Source: Neonectria sp. B-13 (Eukaryota; Ascomycota; Sordariomycetes; Hypocreales; Nectriaceae). From it: a DNA stretch of 64,000 nucleotides. A program made the translations under genes and the position numbers. Positions 1-11,745 of this stretch are shown in pieces. Every line of letters starts with the position of its first letter. Position 1 is the stretch's first letter. A model generated the notes under the pieces. It was not told where the DNA came from. It was given only the letters and a program-made list of their open reading frames with translations, and did no database searches. Location of the stretch: positions 1,251,559 through 1,315,558 of the forward strand of contig NOKP01000014.1 in the NCBI GenBank assembly GCA_002682825.1. Direction: 5' to 3'.

Positions 1-3000
1 GGCGACTCCGAATTGACCTCAAGAAGACACTCCCGCACCGTCTCCAGTCCCGACACCATCAAGGGTCGCCGCCAGAGCCTCGCCACACACTCTGAATCCC
101 CAGGTGCGTCCAAAGCTGCCCTCGAAGCTACTCAATGCCCCAATGCCCCCATCCTTTCCCTCCCCCGACCCCACTGCATCTCTCCCGCTGCCTCTGGGTG
201 GTCGTTGCTTTGCCTTGCTTTGCCTTGGCTGCGTCTCCCGGCACCTATCCCGTTCCTGCGTTTAGCTCCAATTGTTCCCATGCCGTGTCTTATCAAATAC
301 CCGCGCGCCCTCACTTTCACTTTGCATCTCTCGGCCTAGGTCGTCATGTAAGCTGACGGTACTTTCACCAGGTGTCCCAATCACCAGACAAGAAACACAC
401 TCGAGCAGGTACTCGACCACTCAACCATCTAAACCTAGCTCCGTCCAGAATGCCAAGGACTCGAAAGATTCCAAAGATTCCAAAGACCCCTCCAGAGCGC
501 CAACTCCCAGTCCTGCAAATGTTGGCCTCGACCCATTGAGCACAGTGAGCTCCCTCCTGGCTTTCTTGGTCTTGATGAACGTATTGCTGACCCATACCTA
601 CAGCAAATCTATCTCAGAACTAACAGTAACACTACCGCTGAGCCTACCATCGCCCAGCGCCTGCGCAACACCACGGGAAGACCTGACAGCCCTGCCGTTG
701 ACAACATTCGAAAACAGAGCTCCGACCTCAGCAAGCAGTCGAGTAATCTTCTGGATATTACCAAAGATCGAAGGTGCGCATCCGACTCTCCTAGGCCCTA
801 ACTTTGTGGCTTTGAGGCAAGCTAACAGCTGCGATTTTCAGGAAGGGACCCTCGTTCTTGAGCCGGTTGGGGATGCGTGGTAGCCGGAAAAAGGACGATG
901 ACATGCACGACTCTGATTCTGAACTTGGCGAATTGCGCACCGATGGCACCAACGCCCAAGCTCTCACATCTCTCATCGGCGGCGCGGGCGGCGGCTACAT
1001 CCCGCTTTACAAGGAACCCCCCCGCTACATCCGCGTCAAGGCGCATAACAAAAAGGACCGCGAGTTCAACCACCTGTTTCTGGCCCAGGAGCTCATGGGC
1101 ACTAAACCAACCTCTGACCAACAGTCACATGGTCGCGCCCCGGCCACGGCGGTGGGAAGCAAACTCTTGAAAGGCGGTGATGCCATCTGGGCCGCCGAGT
1201 TTAGCCTGGACGGCCGGTACCTGGCCGTCGCTGGCAAAGACCAGATAGTGCGTGTCTTCGCAGTGATATCAACACCCGAGGAGCGCAAGGCGCACGAGGA
1301 CGAAGAAGCTCAGAATGGAACAAGTGGAGAGAAGCTCAGTGCCCCGGTCTTTCGCACCAAGCCCTTAAGAGAGTTCCGTGGACACACCGGCGAGGTCCTG
1401 GCCCTGAGTTGGAGCAAGAATAACTTTCTTCTCTCCTCTTCCATGGACAAGACTGTGCGGCTCTGGCACACGAGCAGAAACGAGTGCCTCTGTACGTTCA
1501 AGCATAAAGACCTTGTCACGTCGATCGCTTTCCACCCTACCGATGACCGCTTCTTCCTGGCTGGCTCCTTGGATGCACAGCTCAGACTTTGGAGCATTCC
1601 GGACAGGTCAGTCGCATTCGAGGCGTCGGCAGGGGAATTCATCACGGCCGTAGCCTTCACCCCAGACGGAAAGATGGCCATCTGTGGCGTGCTCAGTGGT
1701 ATGGCCACATTCTTCATCACAGAAGGCCTCAAGTTGAAGTATCAGATCCACGTGCGTTCATCACGAGGCAAAAATGCCAAGGGGAGCAAAATTACCGGCA
1801 TCCGGACAATGACGGTGCCCTCGGGCCCGGAAAGCGGCCAAGTCAAGGTCCTCATCAGTTCCAACGACTCCCGTGTTCGAGTGTACAACCTAAACGACAA
1901 GGTGGTTCAAGTCAAGTTTAAGGGCCTGGAAAACCAGTCAAGCCAGATCCACGCCCGCTTCAGCGACGACGCCAATTATATCATTTGTGGAAGTGAAGAT
2001 CGTAAGGCTTATATCTGGAAGCTCAACTCCGATGATACCGAGATCAAAGACAAGCAGCCGTACGAGTCCTTCGACGCCCACCCTGAGGTTGTCACCACGG
2101 CCCTGATGGCACCGACCAAGACCCGACTATTGCTCAGCGCAGCAGGAGACCCCATCTACGACCTCTGCAACCCACCACCTGTCATGCTGCGCAGTCTGGA
2201 AGAGAGCACGGCGAGTCAGACAGCCCTGTCGGAAGAAGACGAGAACAGTGACGAGCCGCCACTCGCCAGAAGGCCCGAGGAGACCCCCGCTTATCTTGAA
2301 CGTTCGAAGCACTGTGATGGGAATATCATTGTCACCACTGATAGGACGGGTAAGATCAAGGTGTTCCGTCAAGATTGCGCCTACGCCAAACGACAGCAGG
2401 GCCTTTGGGAGAACGGGTCCAAGTTCTCGGGCCGGATCACCGGCGTCGGTCGCAGTGCTAGCATCATAACGAGAAACAGTGCCGGAAGTCGGATTCATTC
2501 ACGACGGGGATCCCTCAACGCGGGAGGCCCCAACCCAGTTCAACTGCAGCATGCGTCGGATAGAATCAACAGTTGGCGGCAAGACATCGATGAAGGCACT
2601 GCGAGTTGGACCGGAACGCCAACTAGAAGCGAGCGATCCATGTCACCCACAAAGCCCAACCGATCGCCGATCAACACCTCGGGGGTCAACCTTGCGTCGG
2701 AGGCTAGGAGACAACCATATGCCTCTAGCCCCGTTGGTCGCCAGAAGAACCCCACGAGCCCAACCAACAGCATGACATCACGGACGACATTTAAGTCCAC
2801 GAGGGATCGGGAGAAGAACATAAATGGCATGATGAGCCCTCCCACCCCAAGCTTTAGCCTGATCAGTGCATCCGATTCCGAAGGCAAGGACGACAAAGGG
2901 GAAAGCGGTTTCTGGAACCGCTGGAAAGGAGGGCTACAGAATCGGCGATATTCGGCCATGGCTTCTCCCACCAACGGCAACGGGACACAGGCGCAAAACG

Positions 3001-3266
3001 GGCACACTCGCTCAGGTAGTGAATTCTTGACGCCCAGCCATAAGCCTGCTGGGCGTATGAGCTTGGCGATAAGTGACCTGAGCAGGCCTAAGAACGAAGA
3101 GGTGGTCAACCGACGGAGGTCTGCGGGGCCCAGGCTGGCATCGAAGTTGTCTCAGGAGAACGTCGTCAAGGGAGCTTTTGAGACTAAGGAATATCTCACC
3201 CCGACGAAGAAACGGGTGGACTCTGGGGTTGGCCGTATGAGCGCCGAATCGACGGATACCCCTTGA
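1..3266 (+). CDS. WD40 repeat protein, DGR2/WDR44 type (5' end outside window)
   Basis: The frame is open from base 1 (Ser/Arg-rich, SRRHSRTVSSPD), so the start codon lies upstream. Three introns fit GT-AG rules and keep phase: about 104-371, 545-603 and 774-841. The last exon is long (842-3266). WD40 repeats run from about 1170 to 2400; visible repeat cores include VRLWHTSRNE, LRLWSIPDRS and AYIWKLNSDD. Low-complexity Ser/Pro/Arg tails lie on both sides, with SKDSKDSKDP before the repeats and SPTKPNRSP after them. A WD40 block inside long disordered basic tails is the layout of yeast Dgr2/YMR102C and human WDR44 relatives, which are poorly defined adaptor proteins. Family assignment is by architecture; the WD40 fold is certain and the exact orthology is inference. 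The acceptor of the first intron could also be the AG at 386. Confidence 0.85.
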
Positions 3267-4060
3267 GACGAAGCGGACTTGGCGAGCGACGACGAATGAC
3301 ACAGCGATGAGAGCCAGAGGCAACGCGAAGGACGACAAGGCACTCTGGGAGTGTTGGACTGCAATGTGTGGGGAAAGAAGGCAGGTGATTCATTCGTTCA
3401 ATTTGCTGCATCATCATGGGGGAATCAGCGATCAATTGTTTCTTTTGTGTTTCTGGGCAACTGTAAAGTTGGGATATGGCGTTTTGGGGCAATGTAGTTT
3501 TGGGGCTCGTGTACGAGTAGCATACCACTCTGGACCGGGGATTGGATTAGAACAGCGGAGTCAAGGTCAACCCAAAAATGGAAGGGGGCGGACTGGAGGT
3601 TGGGGAGGATGGTGAGAGAGAGTATGGATGACTCTAGCATACATGGTGTATCAAACACCTCAGCGAATTTACTTGCGTTTTAAGATGGAACACTTTAGAC
3701 AGGCACCTTGCAGGGTCTTAAATGATCAAGTGAAGGGATAGAATCATAGCACAGCACTCTAACAGACATGGTGTAACTACCCATTGGCAGATTCCACTTG
3801 CCAATTCAGGATGAAGCACCTCCCACGATTACAAAAACGGTATTGAATGATATAAAGTGATATTTTTGTTTGGTATTTAAATTGCAATTGCTTTGCTAGA
3901 CTCTACTCGATGCACCTCGGGTGCCACACACAGGTAGCTCCGCGCAGGGCTTTTGGCCCGTTTCCAACATTTGGCTGGACGCATTCCGTGATTTGATTTC
4001 CTGAAGATTTTCTTCGACTTGGTTGCATGTGGCTCAAGGCCATTCGTGCGGATTTTCTGT
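3267..4060. other. Intergenic, convergent 3' ends
   Basis: This stretch lies between the stop of the WD40 gene and the stop of the thioredoxin gene, which converge here. It should hold both 3' UTRs and terminators. AT-rich tracts lie around 3830-3890. No conserved ORF or RNA gene was recognised. Confidence 0.6.
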
Positions 4061-4426
4061 TTAAAAGTTCTCGTCGGTCTTGAGAGGAGTATCCTCGGCC
4101 TTGGCGGCGAGCTCCTCGACGGACTTCTTGAGAGCGGGGGGGTTGGCGCCCTGGAGGGAGCCGCTCTTGTCACCCTTCTCGAAGAAGTAGAAGGCGGGGA
4201 TGCTGCGAACGCCGAGCTCGAAGGCGAGGTCGGGGACGTCGTCGGTGTCGAAGCGGGCGAAGGCGACGGCGTTGGGCTTGGTCAGGGCGTCGGCGTGCTT
4301 GGTGAAGAAGGGTGAGATGGCCTTGCAAGGGCCGCACCACGAGGCGTGCGCCTGGAGGGCCACGTAGGGGTTGTCCTCGACGAGCTTGTCGAACTGGGCC
4401 TTGGAGGTGATGTCGACGACGGACAT
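4061..4426 (-). CDS. Thioredoxin
   Basis: Intronless 121-residue protein of the classical thioredoxin length plus a short C-terminal extension (about residues 105-121). The redox motif WCGPC is at residues 30-34 and the cis-proline is in RSIPAFYFF (Pro77). It should act as a cytosolic disulfide reductant recycled by NADPH-thioredoxin reductase, serving peroxiredoxins, ribonucleotide reductase and methionine sulfoxide reductases. There is no targeting sequence, so a cytosolic location is likely. The active-site region reads AHASWCGPCKA, with an unusual His-Ala before the Ser. The start is the first Met of the frame. It is divergent from Rrb1 across a 1-kb gap. Confidence 0.95.
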   Translation of the reverse strand: MSVVDITSKAQFDKLVEDNPYVALQAHASWCGPCKAISPFFTKHADALTKPNAVAFARFDTDDVPDLAFELGVRSIPAFYFFEKGDKSGSLQGANPPALKKSVEELAAKAEDTPLKTDENF

Positions 4427-5444
4427 GGCGGCGGTTATTTGTAGAGTGTTGGGTGGTGTTGGGTGGTGTTGTGGTGTTGAAGTGAGGGTATCTAGAGATA
4501 CAAAGTCTGGTGGTTAGGCTTTTGTTTTGTTGATGGAGTGGGGGAAAATGTCCTTGGGAGATGGGAGGGGGGAAACCAGATATAGATATAGACCCTCGGA
4601 CCTAGGACACTATGCACTTTACCTTTGTGGAATGCGGTGATGAATAAGTCGGGGACGATGACACAATTCGCGCTGCTTTTGGAGGGGGTAAAAGGGAATC
4701 TTCCAGTGAGGGGCTTTTTTTCGGTCGCGGGGGGTCGGATTGGATTGATTCAGCAGGGCTGGGCTGGCTCCGTCATCGCTGCTGTGCTGACAAAACAAAA
4801 AATGGAACACAAAATGGACATTCCCCGTCGGAACATCGGGACTCGACGCTTTGTCTCGGTCTCTTCTTACAAATACCGGATCTGGAATCATGGATGGATG
4901 GATGGATGGATGGATTTGGTGGTCTGCGCCGCGAGTACATGGGACCGACCGACCGACTGCAAGGTAGTTGGCATGGATGCCGTGTATTCGTACCGGCATA
5001 TGGCTTTGGTGATGATTTGGAATCATGTAGACTAGGTATTCGTATTCAACTCGCTGCATCACCGGGATGATGCACCAGCCACTAGACCGTGTCTTGCTCA
5101 ATGGCTAGGAATGGATGAGTGACAGAGAAGAACCATTGATTGTACCATGCACCATTTGGCTTGTCGCCCAGCCTCTTCAGGTTGATTCCATCCTTACCCA
5201 TCCCATGTCCCATCCCTCCGCCAGTCTCCCTTGAACCGATAAGCACCGTATCGTCTGTAGGCGGGTCATCTCCGGGTAAACACCCCTACCCCACTGCGTC
5301 ATGGAGGGGTCCGTCCCGAATTTTTTCTTTGCGCACTGGTGGGCGGATTTTGGTTTTGGAGGGGCAAAACACGGTCGAAATTTCAGCTGGGCGGCATCTC
5401 GACGTGTACTCGGACCTCACATTCACTAGTATCGCATCGCAACC
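4427..5444. promoter_or_regulatory. Divergent promoter of thioredoxin and Rrb1
   Basis: A 1-kb gap separates two genes transcribed away from each other. Next to the thioredoxin start is a G/T-rich leader of GGTGTTG-type repeats (about 4440-4485). No gene was found; the ORFs here lack codon bias and known motifs. Confidence 0.5.
4890..4915. repeat. (ATGG)n microsatellite
   Basis: About six perfect tandem copies of ATGG sit in the intergenic region between thioredoxin and Rrb1. This is a simple repeat and probably length-polymorphic among strains. Confidence 0.95.
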
Positions 5445-6978
5445 ATGGCTAAGCGCACCGCCGACACCGAACATGGCGACGCGCCCCTCAAGGGCGGCGA
5501 CCGCCCCGAGAAGATGGACGTCGACGACAACACCAACCGGGAAATGGGCGAGTTCGAGGACGAGTTCGAGGATGAGTTTGAGAGCGAGGACGAGATCCTC
5601 GAGGCTGGCGTGGATGGCCGGCCCGACGCCGAGAGGGAGGCTGACGAGAAGGCTGCGGGTATGTTCGAGGAGACGCTCCCTTTTCACCACGTCTGAACTG
5701 ACAACCATCTCTACAGACGCCATGGAAGTCGACCAAGGAACCTTCATCGTCGGACGAAGCAAGCTCGAGCCCGGCCAGACCCTCGCACCCGACACCACCA
5801 CCTACGAGATGCTGCACAACCTCAGCACGCCCTGGCCGTGCCTCTCCTTCGACATCGTCAAGGACGGCCTCGGCGACAACCGCAAGGCCTACCCCGCCAC
5901 CATGTACACCGTGGCCGGCACCCAGGCCGAGTCGGCCAAGGCCACCGACAACCAGATCATGGTGATGAAGTTCAGCGGCCTCAGCCGCATGGACCGCGCC
6001 GCCGACGACTCCGACTCGGACGGCGACGACGATGAGGATTCCGACCCCATCCTCGAGAGCAAGACCATCCCCATCAGCTCCACCACCAACCGCATCCGCA
6101 CCCACCAGATCCCCAGCCGCGAGCCCGGCCGGCCGCCGACCACCCTCACGGCCACCATGACCGAGTCCTCCAACGTGCTCATCCACGACGTCACCCCGCA
6201 CCTGGCCTCGTTCGACAACCCCGGCACCACCATCTCCGCCCAGCAGAACAAGCCCGTGTCCACCGTCCGCGCCCACAAGGCCGAGGGCTACGCCGTCGAC
6301 TGGTCGCCCCTGGCTCCTGCCGGCAAGCTGCTCACTGGTGACAACGACGGCCTCATCTACATGACGTCGCGCACCGATGGCGGCGGCTTCGTCACCGACA
6401 ACCGCGCCTTCCAGGGCCACACCAGCAGCGTCGAGGAGCTGCAGTGGTCGCCCTCGGAGCAGTCCGTCTTCGCCTCCGCGTCGAGCGACGGCACCATCCG
6501 TATCTGGGATGTGCGATCCAAGTCGCGCCAGGCCGCCATCACCGTGCAGGTGTCCGCCGTCGACGTCAACGTCATGTCGTGGTCGCGCCAGACGTCGCAC
6601 CTGCTGGCGTCGGGCGACGACAACGGCGTCTGGGGCGTGTGGGACCTGCGCCAGTGGAAGGCCGACGCCGCGAAGCCGCAGCCCATCGCCAGCTTCGACT
6701 TCCACAAGGAGCAGATCACGAGTGTAGAGTGGCACCCGACCGACGACTCCATCATGGCCGTGGCCGCCGCTGACAACACCGTGACGCTGTGGGATCTGGC
6801 CGTGGAGCTGGACGACGAGGAGAGCAAGGACACGGCCGGCGTCAAGGACGTGCCGCCGCAGCTGCTGTTTGTGCACTACCTCAAGGACGTCAAGGAGGTG
6901 CACTGGCACCCGCAGATGGCCGGCAGCCTGGTGGCCACGGGCGAGGAGTTTAGCGTCTTCCGGACCATCAGCGTCTGA
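5445..6978 (+). CDS. rrb1: Ribosome assembly WD40 protein Rrb1/GRWD1
   Basis: Two exons, 5445-5658 and 5717-6978, encode 491 residues; the 58-bp intron (gtatgt...ctacag) is phase 1. The N-terminus is acidic (EFEDEFEDEFESEDE), then comes the family signature YEMLHNLSTPWPCLSFDI (residues 101-118). That segment is typical of Rrb1/GRWD1 and of histone-binding CAF1C-like WD proteins. A second acidic stretch (DDSDSDGDDDEDSD) interrupts the start of the propeller. WD repeats follow, including IRIWDVRSKS, WGVWDLRQWK and VTLWDLAVEL. Rrb1 is the nucleolar chaperone that binds ribosomal protein L3 (Rpl3) and is needed for 60S assembly. ATG 5445 is preferred because it opens directly into the conserved acidic domain; the longer upstream reading frame has no family similarity. 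Confidence 0.93.
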
Positions 6979-8865
6979 GGGGGACGTCTACGGATACTAG
7001 GGGAACAGATGGAAGGCCTGATGGAACATGACACGAGAGCTGGTTGGTTAACGACGGCAAGGGACATGACACGAGGGACGGTTGGTTGATGACGCCCAAG
7101 GACACGGCATGAAAAGTGGTTTAGGCAATGGCGCATATTGATTCAAGTACGGACTACAAGCGATAGAGTGGTAAATTTCGGCCAAGACATACAGTTTCAC
7201 GTTCCAACAGTCGAGTCCGAGGTATTGATAGGCGGAAATGAACAGGCAAACAAACCTGAGGACAACACGGCTGGATCACGTCTTTTTCTTGTCGGACCCA
7301 TCCTACGGGTGAGCTGCAAGGGGGCGAGTGGGATCGCGCTATTGACACTCGTAGGTATGATGATCCTCTACTTTTTTTGCAGAAGCGAGGGAGAGCCGCA
7401 CCAATACTTGGTGGTCTGGACTCGGCTGGGAATCACAGAGGGCTGGAAAGGGGGATCGGGTTGGTTGATGATAGCGGCTGCTAGGAAAAGCAACGAGGCA
7501 TGGACAGGGGGGCGTGCTGGAGCTGTAGAAGCAAGAAGGATTGGAACGAGGCCATCTCGAAGTCTGGATGATGGTTAAAGTGTCCATGACGCTCTCGGCT
7601 TCTCCTTGACTTTCTGATTAGTTGCCTTCCTTGTGTAACTCTTCACAGCAAGTATACTACCGGACACGATGCAATGAGCAACAAATCGTGTCTTTATCCC
7701 CACCAATCTAGGACTAATGCGCTGCATGTCTTAAATGTCCATTCATCCCTAATCTCTTACCTGTTTTTTTTATTTAAGCTAGTGATTGGAAGTACCAATG
7801 CAAGACACAGCGGAGACGATCGCTAGGCGCCTTTCTAGCTGGCATGTCGTGTCGGCAATCTTTACGCGGTGCCAGGCATGGACGAGTCTCAGAGTGGCAG
7901 CTTATGAGACATTGTCTTTTGGCTTTTACAGAGGGTCACGCCATCTTGCACTCGATGCACTCTCGCCCCGACCAATGCTGAGAGCTCTCCGTCATATCCT
8001 GTTGTGGCGGGGATTAGAAGGGAACATTCTCGTTGGGAACTAATGGCATAGAGACATTGAACAGCGTGGTGCAGGGTCCTACGGAGCAAACATAACCATA
8101 ACAACAAGAATAAGATCAGAAAAAGTAAGCAAATCATGCTAAGCTAGTACTGACACACATGTCGAGTGGAGTTAAGAACAAGGGAGACTGTGACAGCTCA
8201 ATGTAGCCTATCGCCCTGCATCTTGTCTTACATCTGATCCGCGTTTTGTTCCTGCATGATACGTCTTTCTTCTTTGGTCCTATTTGTCCGAGCCTTGCCA
8301 TTGACAGCTCTTGTCTGCCCCTGATCCTAAAGAAGTTGATAACTTACAACTTGCAGCTCTCAACCCCAGACGAGGGATGATAGGGCTGGCTTCGGCTGGG
8401 GAGGGCCTCCCTTATTAACAAAGCGCGTATACAGGGTGAGTATCATGTCTGCTTGCCTGATTTGGACCGGGAATGTGGAGATATTCGAGTAATACTTCCG
8501 CGTCCTGGACGTGCGTGTGCCATCCCATACATCTCGATTTCGCCATCTCCTAGTCCCGAGGGGGGAGACGAGCAGCTAGCGCTCTCGATGCCCCTGGAAT
8601 GTCTAGTTACATAACTGATTCCCTAGATGGGACGCCTTAGATCGCATCTCCTGGACGTGTTTGTGTTCCGCGTCTCTCGCCTATATAGCTATCGTGTGGG
8701 TTCCACTGTTCCTCGTGGGCCTTACCTTACGCATTTCGTTCCTATGTGCTGTTCCCTTGGATTCACTCTTTTGATGTGTGCTCGTTCCTTTCTTTCTCCG
8801 CTTCTTCACTCGACCCAGCCTTCATTCTCCGCTTGCTCGCCCTGAGCGTCCGGGTCGGTTATCCC
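6979..8865. other. Gene-poor 1.9-kb stretch
   Basis: This stretch lies between Rrb1 and the glycosyltransferase, both on the plus strand. The ORFs present are short and compositionally random. The last few hundred bases (about 8630-8865) are pyrimidine-rich with many CTTT/TCTC runs, typical of a fungal promoter and 5' UTR. No gene, RNA or repeat was recognised. Confidence 0.5.
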
Positions 8866-11081
8866 ATGGACGCTGTCCGCAGGATCGCCAACAAGCTGTC
8901 GCAGCGATGGCAGAAGGGTGGTTACAGACGCTTGAGCAACCCTCCGCCATTGGACCCCGGTGACAAGGACTCGAGGGCAATTGCCGTGTTCCCGCGACGG
9001 CTTTTCCGGTTGTCAAATCAAGGGCTGGTTCTTCTCATTGCCGCGTTCGTCTTTATCCCGGCGCTGTTGGGCTTGGCGGTGTTCAATGCGAGTCTCCCTC
9101 TGTGATGGGCAGCCTAGTTACGGTGCTTTATGCTGACATTAATAAACTACAGGGTCAAGGCTACGTCTCCGATGGCGTTGGGGATGTCGTGAATGTAGGC
9201 AGCATCGTGCCACCTGTGAACCGCATTGATGGCGTCCACAGCGATTCTACCGACCATGACCGTCCCAGTGTGAGCCATGGTGCTACCCAGGAGGACCAGG
9301 AGGATGTCAACTCGACCGATGCTGCTAGTCACGAAGATGACACCGTCAACTCGACCGACGCTGCTAGTCACGAAAATGACACAGTCGATTCGACCGATGG
9401 AGTCCATCATGAGAATCACGACCACGTCCACTCAAGCAACGAAACAAACACCGGCGAATCCGACGACGCTGCCAGTCGCGTGAATTCTTACACCGACAAC
9501 GATGACGGACCTAGCTATGGGAGGTTGAGACTAGACCCCATCGAGAAGAACCTGAAGAAACCCACGAAGGGCAAGTCAGGGAAAGGAGGCAAGGGGAACC
9601 CCAATCCATCCAAGAAACCGGATGTCATGGCCAACGTCCCGGAGCCCGCGGCCGGAGACCACCGCCTCGTCATCCTTCTCCCTGCCGACAACTCCGGCGC
9701 GTCCGTCTGCAAAGTCGCCTTCAGTGGCATGGCGCTGGGATACCCGAGTCCCGTTATTATCAATTGGTCCGAGGGCGGTGCGAAGGCGTTGCGGCCGAAG
9801 CTCCGATCTCATCTGACCAAGATCACGGGCACCATGGAGTATCTTGACCACATGATGCGTCCAGATACCCACGAGGGCGACCGACTAAGAGAACACGACC
9901 TGGTCATACTCGTCGACGCCTACGACGTCTGGTGGCAGCTTCCTCCGGACGTGTTGATCAAGCGGTACCACGAGACCAATAGACTCGCCAACGAGCGTCT
10001 GGCCAGGGAATGGGGCGCTAAGGGTACCATGCCAATGAGGCAGACCATCGTCGCCTCAGTGCAGAAGAAGTGCTGGCCGACTCCCGACTTCCCAGGCGAC
10101 CGCCACTGTAAGGCCTTGCCCGAGAGCAGCTCCCGCAAGGACCTGTACGGGAACTACACAGACGTGCCCCCGGCGCTGCGAGAGAAGATGAAGAACAAGC
10201 ACCACGACATCCGGCCCAAGTATTTCAACAGCGGCACCATCATGGGCCCTGCCGGCGATCTCAGGCGCTATCTGCGCCGCGTCCAAGAGAGGATGGACAA
10301 GACGCTGGCGTATCACCCGAAGCTCTGGACCGACCAGGCCATCTTTGGTGAGATCTTTGGTGAGCAGGAGGTGTGGCGAACATGGCTCCGTGAACAGCAT
10401 AATAAGAAAGGACCGTTTGTCGAGAACTCGGCTATCAAGATGGTTCGGGATCAGTTTGAGTACCATGTTGGTCTGGACTACTCGCAGCAGCTCTTCATCC
10501 CAACTGTCTTCGAAGAGTTCGACGGCGACATGATCCGACTGAACAACAAGACGCTCATTGCCGAGAAGTCTGCGGAGCTGGGAATCAACCCGGTTCGTCT
10601 CAAGGGCGTCCCGGACGACATCAAGGCATCGAAGAACCCCCTGAAGAAGGTGGTGCCCCAAGAAAAGAAGGCATCCCTCAACTGGGGCGACATGCCCCTG
10701 TACGCCGACTTCTTCAGCGAAGCCATCCCGGTGGCCGTGCACCACAACGCCCACGCCGGCGGCATCAAGCTGCGGCGCGTGTGGTGGTGGGACCGCACCT
10801 GGTACTTCCCGTACCTGCGGGAGCTGGTGATGCTGCACCTGGAGAAGCCGACGGAGCTGAGGCCGCTGGGCAACTACTCCACCAAGCTGGGCGACGCCGT
10901 GTACTGGCCGCTGGGCTCGGACAAGCACAAGCGGAAGCCGCGCGTGTTTGTCGAGGACCAGGTCAAGACGGGGCTGCCCGAGCTGGAGTTTGAGGTGCTG
11001 TGCCGGGCAAAGGGCGAGGACGACAAGACCGAGGAGCGGTGGTATAGCGAGGTGTTTCGCGATGGGAAGGGAGGATTGTAG
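8866..11081 (+). CDS. Golgi-type II membrane glycosyltransferase, PLOD-like domain
   Basis: The protein starts MDAVRRIANK. A basic cytosolic tail is followed by one membrane anchor (about residues 53-72, LVLLIAAFVFIPALLGLAVF), which is the type II Golgi layout. A disordered stalk rich in Asp, Ser and His contains three 13-residue repeats. The catalytic part begins near 9650 with RLVILLPADNSG and carries DLVILVDAYDVWWQLP, the acidic nucleotide-sugar/metal motif of glycosyltransferases related to the GT domain of PLOD procollagen lysyl hydroxylases. Later motifs are FNSGTIMGPAGDL and LWTDQAIFGEIFG. Exons 8866-9087 and 9153-11081 give 716 residues if a GC-AG intron is used. A weak GT donor at 9079 is the alternative. 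The acceptor substrate is unknown. Confidence 0.8.
9306..9422 (+). repeat. Three 39-bp coding tandem repeats in glycosyltransferase stalk
   Basis: Three consecutive units start at 9306, 9345 and 9384. Each encodes V(N/D)STDaaSHE(D/N)DT-like residues. Units 1 and 2 differ at only a few bases; unit 3 is diverged. They lie in the linker between membrane anchor and catalytic domain. Confidence 0.9.
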
Positions 11082-11745
11082 GGGTTGGTTTGCAGCGATG
11101 CCATCGTATACACTACGACTTGATGATTCTACTTTATGCGAGTGTTGATAGTTTACTATAAAATGCCAATGACAAAACATACGACATGAAATAATCCACC
11201 TGAAGGTACTTGGAACTAGTCAACTAGACCTGTGAGGTACATTGAGACCGGAGGAATGACGTTGAGAGAGATTGAATAAGTGCCCCGGAATCAGTAGTGG
11301 GTTATGGATTAATGGAACAAGCACTGCTACGTCGAGGCCCAAGTCTTCCGCGCTGTCCCGCAAGTTGTGTCTGTGAGCCCGTTAGATTTTGGTCCAGCAT
11401 AAATTAGACGCTGATGGAGCAGTGGTATTTACAATTAGCAGGTAATTATACCGCCGCTTTCTTAGTTGAAACAGTTGCATGAAGAGTCCGTTCTGAAACA
11501 ATGTCATTCTCTTCGGTTAACAATTTTGTGTGGCCAAGATCGGTCAAGTGATGTAACGTAATGCAATGTCATCTTTGACGGTGATTTCCTAGGAGCAAGC
11601 CGACCCGATATGAGTCTTGAGTTCTGTCAATACGCTTCTACAGTCATTGAGGCAAATTCTTATGAAAGGGGTTTATTTGTTTATCGACCGGGTGTTATCG
11701 ATGAGCACTTATAGGTTAAAGAGAGTACATTCAGCCAACCTCTGC
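11082..11745. other. Intergenic, convergent 3' ends
   Basis: This gap lies between the glycosyltransferase stop and the 3' end of the minus-strand STAND-type relic. It is AT-rich in places (about 11400-11530). No gene, RNA or repeat was recognised. Confidence 0.5.

Noticed and set aside
5488..6909. 473-codon minus-strand ORF opposite Rrb1
   Set aside because: It is a GC-driven antisense shadow (Val/Gly/His/Arg-rich) of a certain gene; no family motifs.
10056..11180. 374-codon minus-strand ORF opposite the glycosyltransferase
   Set aside because: Antisense shadow rich in Leu/Arg/His; the plus strand encodes a recognisable glycosyltransferase.
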